The notes beneath the pieces were generated by a model, which saw only the letters and a list, made by a program, of their open reading frames with translations, did not search any database and had not been told where the DNA came from. Position numbers and translations under genes: made by a program. Of a DNA stretch of 24,196 bases, positions 1 to 8,113 are shown piece after piece. The first letter of the stretch is position 1. Each line of letters opens with the position of its first letter. The stretch is from DATBDE01 sp045805605 (GTDB lineage: Bacteria > Actinomycetota > Thermoleophilia > Solirubrobacterales > Solirubrobacteraceae): the NCBI GenBank assembly GCA_045805605.1, contig JBJMKX010000130.1, forward strand, positions 1-24,196, given 5' to 3'.

Positions 1-924
<924 letters not shown>

Positions 925-928
<4 letters not shown>

Positions 929-1002
929 CGGTCAGCCTCCCGCTGGGGATCGTCGAGCTCGGGCACGTGGCCCGCGTCCTCGAAGACCTCCAGCCGGCTC
1001 CC
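925..1002 (-). other. Coding-like in-frame tail after the TAG of the hypothetical gene
   Basis: Directly after the TAG at 1003-1005 the same minus frame stays open for 25 codons to a second TAG at 925-927. The tail encodes sequence such as RLEVFEDAGHVPELDD, and nearly every codon ends in G or C, as in real genes of this window. The second TAG forms a CTAG (925-928) with the stop of the convergent transporter gene. This looks like the former or conditional C-terminus of the hypothetical protein. A point mutation, an assembly error or stop-codon readthrough would all fit; the sequence alone cannot separate them. Confidence 0.5.
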
Positions 1003-1638
1003 CTACGCCGCCCCCTCGCCGTCCTCCTCGTAGAGCGACTCGGTCGCGACCGCCTCGCCGCGCCGGTTCCAGAGCGTGATCTCGAGCGTGTCGCCGCGGT
1101 AGTCGTCGGGCGCGATGAGCGTGAAGCGGTCCTCCATCAGCACGCACTGGTCGACCGCCAGGCTGCCGAGCTCGGCGGTGGCGATGACGCCGCGCGCGTT
1201 GCCCATCGGCGTGCCCCAGATGAGCGTCATTGCCGCCTGGCGCCCCTCCTCGCCGCGCCAGACGCCCACGACCTCGTCGCACAGGTCGAGCTTCCAGTCG
1301 GGGTTGCGCGCGGCGGTCTCGTCGGTGAAGTCGGCCAGCGCCTCGAAGTCGCTCGGGTCGCCGTCGTCCTCGTCCCCGGTCACGAAGGAGACGTAGCCGA
1401 AGAGCTGGTAGCCGCCCCCGGTGTCGACGGTGGCGGCCACGTAGGTGCGGCCGTTCCACGTGCGGTCGGGGTAGAACGCGACCTCGCCGGGGTCCCCGAG
1501 CTCGATGCCCTCGGTGTCGATGCGCAGGCAGGCGGCAAGGAACTCCTCGCGCAGGCGCTCGGCCCAGCGGCCGTAGGGAAGGAGCTCCTGCGGCGGTTCG
1601 GCGGCGAAGCGGCAGACGAAGCGGTCCTCGGGCGGCAC
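1003..1638 (-). CDS. Conserved-looking hypothetical protein, about 211 aa
   Basis: I do not recognise the family. The frame shows strong G/C at third positions and balanced composition, unlike its shadow frames. It is acidic, has no signal peptide or membrane segment, and has beta-rich stretches such as GGGYQLFGYVSFVTGDEDD and DTLEITLWNRRG. GTG at 1636-1638 is the chosen start (protein begins MPPEDRFVCRF), because extending upstream enters dtd and no ATG lies in frame. No clear Shine-Dalgarno is visible, but a small 5-bp inverted repeat (1644-1656) sits just upstream. It lies 37 bases after dtd on the same strand and may be cotranscribed. The TAG at 1003-1005 is followed in the same frame by 25 coding-like codons (listed separately), so the original gene may have ended at 925. 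Function is unknown. Confidence 0.7.
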   Translation of the reverse strand: MPPEDRFVCRFAAEPPQELLPYGRWAERLREEFLAACLRIDTEGIELGDPGEVAFYPDRTWNGRTYVAATVDTGGGYQLFGYVSFVTGDEDDGDPSDFEALADFTDETAARNPDWKLDLCDEVVGVWRGEEGRQAAMTLIWGTPMGNARGVIATAELGSLAVDQCVLMEDRFTLIAPDDYRGDTLEITLWNRRGEAVATESLYEEDGEGAA

Positions 1639-1675
1639 GAGGCGGGCATTGTGCCCTAAATGCGGTCGCCTGCCC

Positions 1676-2092
1676 TCACACCTCGAGCAGCAGCGTGACC
1701 GGACCGTCGTTGACCAGCTCGACCGCCATGCGCGCGCCGAAGCGGCCGCGGCTCGCGCCCAGGCGGTCGGCGAAGCGCTCGCAGAGCGGCTCGGCCTGCT
1801 CGGGCCGGGCGGCGGCAACGTACGACGGCCGGTTGCCCTTGCGGGCGTCGCCGTAGAGCGTGAACTGGCTGACGCAGAGGACCTCGCGGTCGCCGAGCGC
1901 CTCGTTCATGCGCCCGTCGGCGTCGTCGAAGATGCGCAGGGCCCGCACCTTGTCGGCCAGCCGGTCGGCAACCGCCTCGCCGTCGTCGTGGGTGACCCCG
2001 AGCAGCACGAGCAGGCCGGGGCCGATCGTGGCCACCGGCTCTCCCTCGACCGACACCGAGGCCCGCGTGACCCGCTGCACCAGGGCGCGCAC
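1676..2092 (-). CDS. dtd: D-aminoacyl-tRNA deacylase
   Basis: Cytosolic proofreading enzyme that hydrolyses D-aminoacyl-tRNAs (and glycyl-tRNA-Ala) so that D-amino acids do not block translation. The product is 138 residues, close to the usual 145. It starts MRALVQRVTRASVSV, the standard N-terminus. Both active-site signatures are present: SQFTL at residues 75-79 and NDGPVT at 128-133, which carries the Gly-cis-Pro pair that recognises the D-substrate. The start is GTG at 2090-2092; no other start fits the family's N-terminus. It is divergent from the nitroreductase with only 27 bases between start codons, and 37 bases upstream of the hypothetical gene. No Shine-Dalgarno is evident, so a very short leader or leaderless transcript is possible. 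Confidence 0.95.
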   Translation of the reverse strand: MRALVQRVTRASVSVEGEPVATIGPGLLVLLGVTHDDGEAVADRLADKVRALRIFDDADGRMNEALGDREVLCVSQFTLYGDARKGNRPSYVAAARPEQAEPLCERFADRLGASRGRFGARMAVELVNDGPVTLLLEV

Positions 2093-2095
2093 CGA

Positions 2096-2113
2096 GCGGA
2101 CGCTACCGTCCGC
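2096..2113. promoter_or_regulatory. Inverted repeat with candidate overlapping divergent -10 elements
   Basis: A perfect 7-bp inverted repeat GCGGACG-CTAC-CGTCCGC occupies most of the 27 bases between the dtd start (2092) and the nitroreductase start (2120). Its centre gives TACCGT on the plus strand (2104-2109) and TAGCGT on the minus strand (2105-2100). Both are weak -10-like hexamers at 10 and 7 bases from the respective start codons, which would suit short-leader or leaderless transcription. It may be an operator or a symmetric divergent promoter. No -35 match is obvious. Confidence 0.35.
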
Positions 2114-2119
2114 CTCGCC

Positions 2120-2632
2120 GTGGACGTCATCGAGGCCATCCGCACCCGCCGCACGCACAAGGCCTACGGCTCCGAGCCGGTCGACCGGACGACGCTGGAT
2201 GAGCTGCTCGAGCTCGCCCGGTGGGCCCCCAACCACCATCTGTCTCAGCCGTGGCGGTTCCGCGTGCTCGGCCCGGAGGCGCGCGAGCGCCTCAAGGCGG
2301 CGGCCGGTCCCGAGGCGGCGGGCAAGCTCGACCGCGCGCCGACACTGATCGCGGCCACGCAGAAGCGCTGCGCCGACGACCCCGTCGCCGACGAGGAGGA
2401 CTTTGCGGCCGCGGTCATCGCGAGCTATCTCGTCCTGCTCGGCGCCCATGCCCGCGGGCTGGCCGGCTACTGGCGCACGCCGGCGGTGCTGCGCACGGCC
2501 CAGGGGCGCGCCGCGCTCGGCATCGGCGACGACGAGCGCGTGCTCGGGCTGCTGCACTTGGGTCCGCCGCGCCAGGAGCAGCGCCCCCCCGACCGCGCCC
2601 CGGTCGAGGACTACGTGCGGTTCCTGGACTGA
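2120..2632 (+). CDS. Nitroreductase-family protein, FMN-dependent (170 aa)
   Basis: Small flavoprotein of the nitroreductase superfamily, which uses FMN and NAD(P)H to reduce nitro compounds, quinones or other small substrates. The N-terminus MDVIEAIRTRRTHKAYG is the family's phosphate-binding Arg motif. ARWAPNHHLSQPWRF (about residues 34-48) is the second FMN/dimer motif (usually APS-GN-QPW.F). The C-terminus GLLHLGPPRQEQRPPDRAP matches the usual Gly-hinge and R-P-P-x-R-x-P end. The length is typical of the short single-domain form. GTG at 2120-2122 is chosen because it opens exactly at the family N-terminus and upstream codons are antisense to dtd. It converges on yfhO with a 22-base overlap. 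Its substrate cannot be told. Confidence 0.9.
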   Translation: MDVIEAIRTRRTHKAYGSEPVDRTTLDELLELARWAPNHHLSQPWRFRVLGPEARERLKAAAGPEAAGKLDRAPTLIAATQKRCADDPVADEEDFAAAVIASYLVLLGAHARGLAGYWRTPAVLRTAQGRAALGIGDDERVLGLLHLGPPRQEQRPPDRAPVEDYVRFLD

Positions 2633-4974
2633 ACGCGCCCGACGAGCGCAAGGGCGACGATCGCCAACCAGCCCACGACGCTCGCGATCAGACCCCACAG
2701 GGCCGCGGTAGCGGCGTAGCGCAGCTCCACCGTCCGCGCGCCGGCCCGGACGGGCAACCCGACGAGCGCGTAATCGGTGGGTTGGGTGTCGACCGCCTTC
2801 CCGTCGACCGTGGCCTCCCACAGCGGCGACCACGAGGCGGCGAAGACGAGCCACCCGCCGCTGCCCGGCGGCACGGTCACGCGCCAACGTTGGGAGTCGA
2901 GCCGGCGCGCGCGGGCGGCGGCGTAGCGGCCGCCGGGCGCCGCCGTGGTGCCGGGCGGCACGAGCGCCATGCGGCGCGGGTCGAGCGCGCCGCGGCGCAG
3001 TGTCGCCAGCGCGGCCGCGTCCGTGGTCGCCAATGTCCGCGGCACGAGGTACGCGCGCGGGAGCGCCCCTGGGTCGGCGAACACGGTGGCGTCGCGGCCG
3101 CCGTAGACGCGGCGCAGCGCCGGCGAGGGCGGCGGCGAGCCGGGCGGCGCGAGGTAGTAGCGCACGTTGACCATGCGTAGGGCGTTCAGCGCGGCGCCTC
3201 GGGGCACCGGCGAGGTCTTGGTCGGCAGCTCGCGGTCAAGGCCGCGCTCGCCGAAGACGTAGAACGAGAGGTTCGACCACCGCTCCGAGAACGGGAACTC
3301 GTACCCCTGGATCGACTCGAGTCCGTAGTAGCCGGCGGTGTTGGCCGGCAGCGACTCGGGCGGCCCGAGTCCGGTCCACAGGCCGCTGAGCCGGAACGGG
3401 GGCGGGCGCGAGCGCAGGTACGAGATCGACGCCGGCTGCGACGGCGCGGCCTGGTCGGGCGGCAGGAAGACGTTCCAGTCCTGCAGGTAGGCGAGCTCGA
3501 GCACGGCCAGCACCAGCGCCGCGGCGACCACCCGCCCGGAGGGCACGCGCCCGGCGGCCCACAGGACCGCCGCCGACAGGGCGAAGGCGACGACGAAGAA
3601 CGCCAGGCCGCGCACCTCGGTCGACGTGCTGGCGGTCAGGTCGCCGGTGGCCCAGACGACGAGCACGTAGAGCGCGGCGGCGCCGAGGGCCGCCCCAGCG
3701 CCTGCTGCGAGCCGCCGCAGCGGGAGTGCCCGGCGCAGCAGGCCGTCGAGGCCCAGCCCGGCGCCGAGCGCGAAGGCGAGGGCGATGGCGTACAGGAGCC
3801 GGATGTTGTTGCCGTCGGAGAACGGCGGGACGGCGCGGACGATCCAGCTGACCGGCGGGATGGCGAACACGACCATGAGCGCGAGCGCGGCCAGGGCGCC
3901 GAGCGCCCAGGTCAACGGGTCGCGGGCGCGGCGAATCGCGAAGACGCCGGCCAGCAGGAGGATGAGGATCCCCACGTATCCGGCGGCGAGCTGGTAGGTC
4001 AGGTACGGGCCGTCGTAGAACGGCTTGCCGTCGCCGAACGCCTCCGGCAGCAGGTAGGTGATGCCGGCCGAGAGGGGCAGGTGGGCGCGGGCGAAGAGTT
4101 CGTGGACCGAGCGCGTGATCGAGTCCGTGTAGGCCTGCGCGAAGGTGACGAGCGCGATGCCGCCGGCGACGGCGCCGAGCAGGTGGCCGCCGACGAACGC
4201 GCCGAGCGGACGCCAGAGCGAGCGGCGCTCGCCGGCCAGCCGGACCAGCAGGTACAGCCCGGCGAACACGGACGACCACAGGATCGTCTCCGGGTGGCCC
4301 CCGAGGAGCGACAGCCCGACGGCGGCTCCCAGCCCGGCGATCCGCCCCGGCCCCGCCCGCTCGCGCACGCGGTCGGTGGCCAAAAGCAGCCAGGGGAACA
4401 GCGCGAACTCGGTGCCGAGCGGCCACTGCGCCCAGGTGATGTTGGGCGCGCAGAGCATGTAGGCGAGGCCGGCGAGCATCGCTCCGCCCCAAGAAAGTGC
4501 GTGCGGCGGCCGACCGGCCGTAGGCCGGGCGAGCCGGCGTGCGTAACTGGCTGCGCCGAGCCGGCGCGCGAGCGCGTAGGCACCGAGGCCGGCGATCAGC
4601 AGGCGCAGCAGGGCGATCCAGCCCCACGCCTTCGAGACCCCGAGCGGCAGCATCAGCCACTGCAGCGGGAAGGCGAGCGCCGACTGCATGTCACCCAGCA
4701 GCGGGGCACCGGCGTAGACCGACGGGTTGAGCAGCGGCAGGTGGCCGTCGCGAACGCTCGTGCGCGCCATCTCGGCGATCGGCTCGAGTGCGACGGCGGC
4801 GTCGCCCTCGCCGCTGCGGGCGGCGTCGGCGATGCCGGGCGGCGCCTCGCTCGCCCAGGGCACGTTGAGGTAGAGCGCGTGGGCCTGCGTCAGCTGGTCG
4901 CCGCCGAGCAGCGGGTGGAACCAGACCAGCAGGACGGCGACGAGCAGGCCGGCGGCAGCGACGTGGTGGCGCAT
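2611..4974 (-). CDS. YfhO-family polytopic membrane protein
   Basis: Large membrane protein of 787 residues resembling YfhO, a GT-C-like family implicated in glycosylating cell-envelope polymers. A signal-anchor/TM segment covers residues 5-22, followed by an acidic loop with D26. The family's N-terminal hallmark LLNPSVYAGAPLLGDMQSA is at about 81-99. Many hydrophobic helices follow to about residue 490, then a soluble extracytoplasmic region, and a last TM helix close to the C-terminus (GLIASVVGWLAIVALALVG). The start ATG (4972-4974) directly follows the TGA of the AEC gene, so translation is probably coupled, and the gene is the last of a five-gene operon. The lipid-linked sugar donor and acceptor are unknown; galT in the same operon hints at a sugar link, but that is inference. 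Confidence 0.85.
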   Translation of the reverse strand: MRHHVAAAGLLVAVLLVWFHPLLGGDQLTQAHALYLNVPWASEAPPGIADAARSGEGDAAVALEPIAEMARTSVRDGHLPLLNPSVYAGAPLLGDMQSALAFPLQWLMLPLGVSKAWGWIALLRLLIAGLGAYALARRLGAASYARRLARPTAGRPPHALSWGGAMLAGLAYMLCAPNITWAQWPLGTEFALFPWLLLATDRVRERAGPGRIAGLGAAVGLSLLGGHPETILWSSVFAGLYLLVRLAGERRSLWRPLGAFVGGHLLGAVAGGIALVTFAQAYTDSITRSVHELFARAHLPLSAGITYLLPEAFGDGKPFYDGPYLTYQLAAGYVGILILLLAGVFAIRRARDPLTWALGALAALALMVVFAIPPVSWIVRAVPPFSDGNNIRLLYAIALAFALGAGLGLDGLLRRALPLRRLAAGAGAALGAAALYVLVVWATGDLTASTSTEVRGLAFFVVAFALSAAVLWAAGRVPSGRVVAAALVLAVLELAYLQDWNVFLPPDQAAPSQPASISYLRSRPPPFRLSGLWTGLGPPESLPANTAGYYGLESIQGYEFPFSERWSNLSFYVFGERGLDRELPTKTSPVPRGAALNALRMVNVRYYLAPPGSPPPSPALRRVYGGRDATVFADPGALPRAYLVPRTLATTDAAALATLRRGALDPRRMALVPPGTTAAPGGRYAAARARRLDSQRWRVTVPPGSGGWLVFAASWSPLWEATVDGKAVDTQPTDYALVGLPVRAGARTVELRYAATAALWGLIASVVGWLAIVALALVGRVQSRNRT

Positions 4975-5883
4975 TCAGAACACGGCGCCGATCGTCGCCG
5001 CGACGACGACGATACCGGTGCTCCAGGCGATCGCGCCGGCGCTCGTGCGCAGGTCGAGCCCGTAGGCGTGGGCGATGACCAGGCCGTTGATTCCGCATGG
5101 CATCGCGGCCTGCAGCAGGAAGGCGCGCGGCAGCGCGACCAGCGGCGCGGTCACCGCGAGCAGGAGCAGCGGGGTCACGAGCACCTTGAGCGCGACCGCC
5201 GCCCCGACCGGTGGCGTCATCCGCGGCACGATGGCCCGCTCGGCCTCTCCGGCGAGGATCGCGCCGAGCGCGAAGAACCCGAGCGGCGCGAGGGCCACCG
5301 CCATGACGTGCGAGATGTCGACGAGCGCCTGCGGTGCGAGCGAGTCGGGCGCGAGCAGGCCGAGGATCACCGCGATCAGCGGCGGGTTGCGCACGACGAA
5401 TGCGCGGACCCGCTGCCGCGTCCCGATACCCGCGTGCTCCCCGAGAGCGGCCCCGATCGCGGCGCCCCCGATCAGCAGCGTGGCGACAGAGAGGATCGCG
5501 TCGTAGGCGATCGCCTTGCCAAGCGCGCCGGCCCCCAGCACCGCGTAGGCGACCGGCAGCCCGAGGTAGCCGGTGTTCCCTTGGATCGACGAGACCATCA
5601 CCGAGCCGACGGTTGGCCGGGAGGCGCGCAGCACGCGCGTCGTGACGAGCCACGCAATTCCGGCGACCGCGGCGGCGACCGCGATCGCCAGCCCCAGCGC
5701 GGCGGCGAGGTCGACGCTCACCGTCAGCCGTGCCACGTTGAAGAACGCGACGAACGGCAGCAGGCCGTAGAGCGTCAGCGAGAGGACGGCCCGGGCCCAC
5801 CCCTGCGCCCGGCCGGCGAAGCGCCGCTCGGCGCCCATCCCTACCAGCAAGGACACCGCGATCGTCGCGGTGACTGCGATCAC
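4975..5883 (-). CDS. AEC-family permease (auxin efflux carrier / malonate-type transporter)
   Basis: Inner-membrane transporter of the AEC family; bacterial members export or import small carboxylates, but specificity cannot be read from sequence. The product is 302 residues, near the usual 300-320, with about ten hydrophobic helices in two halves. The family motif IQGNTGYLGLP is at residues 100-110, and the second half carries AMPCGINGLVIAHAYGLD. The GTG start (5881-5883) overlaps the galT stop in a GTGA, and the gene's TGA abuts the yfhO ATG. This tight coupling points to one transcript. Confidence 0.9.
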   Translation of the reverse strand: MIAVTATIAVSLLVGMGAERRFAGRAQGWARAVLSLTLYGLLPFVAFFNVARLTVSVDLAAALGLAIAVAAAVAGIAWLVTTRVLRASRPTVGSVMVSSIQGNTGYLGLPVAYAVLGAGALGKAIAYDAILSVATLLIGGAAIGAALGEHAGIGTRQRVRAFVVRNPPLIAVILGLLAPDSLAPQALVDISHVMAVALAPLGFFALGAILAGEAERAIVPRMTPPVGAAVALKVLVTPLLLLAVTAPLVALPRAFLLQAAMPCGINGLVIAHAYGLDLRTSAGAIAWSTGIVVVAATIGAVF

Positions 5884-6860
5884 GCTTCGCGCAGCTCCGC
5901 CGCCACCTGCTCCGGCGCGACGATGTTCAGGCCCACGCCCGTCCCGAGCTCGAGGCCGGCCAGGTGCACCAGCCGCGGCAGCAGGTCGATCCGCCAGCAG
6001 TAGTACTCGGCGCCCTGGGGTGCCGTTCGCACCCACAGGTTGAGTGGCGGGCTTGCACCGAGCCGGCGCGCGAGCCTCCCCAGCGCGTCGTGCAGCAGGG
6101 CGGCGCCGAGCGGGCCGTCGTCCTCGAACCGGGCCTGGGGTCGGCGCGGAGCGATCATCAACTGGTACGGCAGCCGCGCGCCGTAGGGCGCAAGCAGCAC
6201 GGCCTCGTCGTCGATCGCGATCAGGCGCTCGCGCCGCCGCACCTCCTCCTGGACGAGGTCGCCGAGCAGGTTCTGGCCCATCGTGCGCGTCGCGTGCGCG
6301 CCGAAGCGCTCGCGCTCGCGCGCGACCGCGGCGGGCACGAACGGCAGCGCGTAGAGCTGTGCGTGCGTGTGGGGCAGCGACGCGCCGGCCTCGCGCCGCT
6401 CGTTGACGATCACGTGGACGTAGGACGCCGCCGCGTGGGCGCGCATGCGCATGCGCCAGACCTCCATCGCGGTGGCGAGCTGCTCGGGCGCGAGCTCGAG
6501 CAGCGTGGTGACCGACTCCGGCCCGTTGATGATCACCTCGTGCCCGCCGCGGGCGGCCGCGGCGCCGAAGAGGTCGCGATTGGCCTCGGCGGGGGGCGCG
6601 GCGGCGTCGGGCGCGAGCGCCGGGTACAGGTTCGGCACCACCCGCACGGTCCAGCCGGGGGCATCGGGCCCGCCGCCGTCGGGGCGCAGGGCGAAGACCT
6701 CCGGCGGGGTGCGGTCCTCGTGGCCCTGGGCGAAGGGGTCGGCCGCGGGGTCGAGCGGCGGCGCTGGCTCGGCGCGCAGCTGGCCGCCGGGCCTGGTTGC
6801 CCGCTCGGAGGCCACGATCACCCTCTCCCCGGTCAGCGGATCGATCCGCAGCTCGGGCAT
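5880..6860 (-). CDS. galT: Galactose-1-phosphate uridylyltransferase (GalT) homologue without the CxxC zinc site
   Basis: HIT-superfamily nucleotidyl transferase of 326 residues, related to GalT, which exchanges UMP between UDP-glucose and galactose-1-phosphate. The catalytic H-x-H-x-Q motif is HTHAQ at 164-168, so the expected nucleophile is H166. Other family landmarks are RVVPNLYPAL (73-82), GGHEVIINGPES (105-116) and YYCWRIDLLPRL near the C-terminus. Classical enzymes have a CPFC-type zinc pair about residue 45; here that segment reads DPFAQGHED, with no cysteines. Divergent homologues may act on other sugar-1-phosphates, so the symbol is by homology only. Its ATG overlaps the GNAT stop by one base (TGATG), and its stop overlaps the permease start. 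Confidence 0.85.
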   Translation of the reverse strand: MPELRIDPLTGERVIVASERATRPGGQLRAEPAPPLDPAADPFAQGHEDRTPPEVFALRPDGGGPDAPGWTVRVVPNLYPALAPDAAAPPAEANRDLFGAAAARGGHEVIINGPESVTTLLELAPEQLATAMEVWRMRMRAHAAASYVHVIVNERREAGASLPHTHAQLYALPFVPAAVARERERFGAHATRTMGQNLLGDLVQEEVRRRERLIAIDDEAVLLAPYGARLPYQLMIAPRRPQARFEDDGPLGAALLHDALGRLARRLGASPPLNLWVRTAPQGAEYYCWRIDLLPRLVHLAGLELGTGVGLNIVAPEQVAAELREA

Positions 6861-7294
6861 CAGAGGGCCTTCTCCATGCGGACGTGCTCGATCCCCGCGT
6901 CCTCGAAGTGCGCGCCGACGGCACGGTATCCGTGCGCGGCGTAGAACGGCTCGGCGGAGACCTGGGCGGCGAGAATCACCCGCTGCGCACCGGCCGCACG
7001 TGCCTCCTCCTCGGCCGCCAAGAGCAGGCGGGCGCCGATGCCTCCGCGGCGCGCCGAGCGCTCCACCGCCATGCGGCCGAGCTTGGCGGTCGCGCGCTGG
7101 ACGAGCACGCGGCAGGTCCCGATGACCCGACCGTCGCGCACGGCGACGAGGTGCAGCGCGTCGGCGTCGCGCCCGTCGACCTCGTCGGGCTCCGAGACGC
7201 CCTGCTCGCCGCAGAAGACGGCATGGCGCAGCGCGAGGGCGGCCTCGAGCTCGGCCGCGTCCCGGGGTGGGCGGACGGTCGGCTCAGCCGCCAA
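6860..7294 (-). CDS. GNAT-family N-acetyltransferase (YjcF/ElaA-like)
   Basis: Acetyl-CoA-dependent acetyltransferase of 144 residues with unknown acceptor. LRHAVFCGEQGVSEPDEVDGRD (residues 22-43) is the characteristic VF-x-x-EQG-V segment of the YjcF/ElaA-like branch. The acetyl-CoA P-loop is RRGGIGA at 82-88. AEPFYAAHGYRAVG at 114-127 is the usual C-terminal fold signature. The domain begins right after the TlpA-like gene ends, and the only start in frame that keeps the first strand is TTG at 7292-7294. This overlaps the upstream gene by 11 bases. TTG is rare, but the family alignment makes it the best choice. It is the second gene of the five-gene operon. Confidence 0.85.
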   Translation of the reverse strand: MAAEPTVRPPRDAAELEAALALRHAVFCGEQGVSEPDEVDGRDADALHLVAVRDGRVIGTCRVLVQRATAKLGRMAVERSARRGGIGARLLLAAEEEARAAGAQRVILAAQVSAEPFYAAHGYRAVGAHFEDAGIEHVRMEKAL

Positions 7295-7871
7295 GCGCGT
7301 ACCGGCGGATGTCGGCGGCGAGCCTGGCCTCGCTCGGGTAACCGCCCTGGTGGACGAACGTCTGCTTGCCCTTCGCGTCGAAGAACACGGTGTTGGGCAG
7401 GCCCGAGCTCGGCACGAGCGACTGCATGATCGTGCCGCGCGTGTCGGTGTAGGACGGGTAGGGCTGGGGGAACTGCTTGAGGAAGCGCCTGGCGTCCGAG
7501 GCGTTGTCGGTGACGTCGAGGCCGAGGAAGGCGACGCGCCGGCCCTGCTTGACCGCCTGCGACTGGAAGAACGGGAACTCGAACCGGCAGGGCCCGCACC
7601 ACGACGCCCACCCGTTGACCACAAGGGGAAAGTCGTCCAGCGCCTTGCGCCGCTCGGTGAACGCCGCCTTCCCGCCGCCGAGGAGCTGGCCGGCCTGACG
7701 GTGCAGCGCGGCGAGTTGCGGCGGCGCTCCGCGCAGCGCCGCCTGGGCGGCGGCGCCGGTGGGCGTCCTGCCCTTCTTGGGCTCGCCGCCCTGTGAGCCG
7801 GCTTGCGAGAGCCCGATCACCACCACGGCCACCAGGGCGGCGCAGGCAAGGACGATGGCGGCGGTCCTCAT
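7284..7871 (-). CDS. Membrane-anchored TlpA/ResA-like thioredoxin-fold protein
   Basis: Extracytoplasmic thiol-disulfide oxidoreductase of 195 residues. An N-terminal membrane anchor or signal (AAIVLACAALVAVVVIGL, residues 4-21) follows a single Arg, with no lipobox. A 60-residue linker precedes the thioredoxin fold. The active site is WCGPC at 91-95, in the context NGWASWCGPCRFEFPFF. The cis-proline loop is SGLPNT with P159. Proteins of this type reduce apocytochrome c or other exported proteins; with ccm genes elsewhere in the window a role in cytochrome maturation is possible but not shown. The ATG at 7869-7871 opens right at the anchor; the frame stays open upstream but without plausible signal sequence. 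It heads the operon and is divergent from the helicase gene. Confidence 0.9.
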   Translation of the reverse strand: MRTAAIVLACAALVAVVVIGLSQAGSQGGEPKKGRTPTGAAAQAALRGAPPQLAALHRQAGQLLGGGKAAFTERRKALDDFPLVVNGWASWCGPCRFEFPFFQSQAVKQGRRVAFLGLDVTDNASDARRFLKQFPQPYPSYTDTRGTIMQSLVPSSGLPNTVFFDAKGKQTFVHQGGYPSEARLAADIRRYALGG

Positions 7872-7897
7872 GCGAACCCAAGGGTGGCAGAGGGAGA

Positions 7898-7943
7898 GCG
7901 GTCGAACCGGCGGCCGCCGGGATGCGGGCGGCCGGTCGACCGC
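7898..7943 (-). repeat. Imperfect inverted repeat upstream of the TlpA-like gene
   Basis: GCGGTCGAACCGG (7898-7910) pairs with CCGGTCGACCGC (7932-7943), giving 12 paired bases with one bulged A. The enclosed bases are GC-rich and can extend the stem with a small bulge. In a minus-strand transcript it would form a hairpin ending about 27 bases before the ATG at 7871. It could be an operator, or a leader hairpin affecting translation. There is no T-run, so it is not an intrinsic terminator. Confidence 0.45.
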
Positions 7944-8001
7944 GTTTGGCAGCGAAAAATCCCCGGTCGTGAAGTCGGGGGCGCTATGCTGGTGGTGTTC
8001 T

Positions 8002-8084
8002 GGAGAGCGGGGGGTTCTCGCCTGACGCAGGGCTCTCCGCCACGTCCGGTCACACACGGACTCCGAGCCGCTCCGCAGCGGCTC
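8002..8084 (+). ncRNA. Candidate structured 5' leader of the helicase mRNA (three successive hairpins)
   Basis: Three non-overlapping inverted repeats follow one another on the plus strand before the helicase ATG at 8114. The first is GGAGAGC (8002-8008) with GCTCTCC (8032-8038). The second is GTCCG (8044-8048) with CGGAC (8057-8061). The third is GAGCCGCT (8065-8072) with AGCGGCTC (8077-8084), loop CCGC. A fourth small stem, CCCCG/CGGGG (7961-7965 and 7976-7980), lies upstream of a possible -10. I recognise no known riboswitch or small-RNA class here. In GC-rich DNA short stems arise often by chance, so the call rests on their tandem order and the 8-bp third stem. Confidence 0.35.
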
Positions 8085-8113
8085 CTGCATCCTTCTAACC
8101 GCCGAAAGCCTTC

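Larger units (their letters stand above)
7872..8113. promoter_or_regulatory. Divergent control region between tlpA-like gene and helicase gene
   Basis: This 242-base gap is the longest non-coding stretch in the window. Both genes start outward from it. The tlpA side holds an imperfect 12-bp inverted repeat (7898-7943). The helicase side holds a run of small inverted repeats from 7961 to 8084. A plus-strand TATGCT at 7985-7990 is a possible -10 element, but I see no -35 match at the proper distance, so it is weak. Neither gene has a strong Shine-Dalgarno; the helicase has only GAAAG about 6 bases before its ATG. Confidence 0.5.

Noticed and set aside
1644..1656. 5-bp inverted repeat GGGCA/TGCCC between dtd and the hypothetical gene
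   Set aside because: Too short and without a T-run to be called a terminator; common by chance in GC-rich DNA.
4081..6003. 640-codon open frame on the plus strand across yfhO, the AEC gene and galT
   Set aside because: Antisense to three well-supported genes; composition is Arg/Glu/Gln-rich without motifs.
8002..8084. Match to a known small RNA such as signal recognition particle RNA
   Set aside because: The conserved SRP core (GGAAGGAGCAGC type) is absent, and I recognise no other known RNA family.
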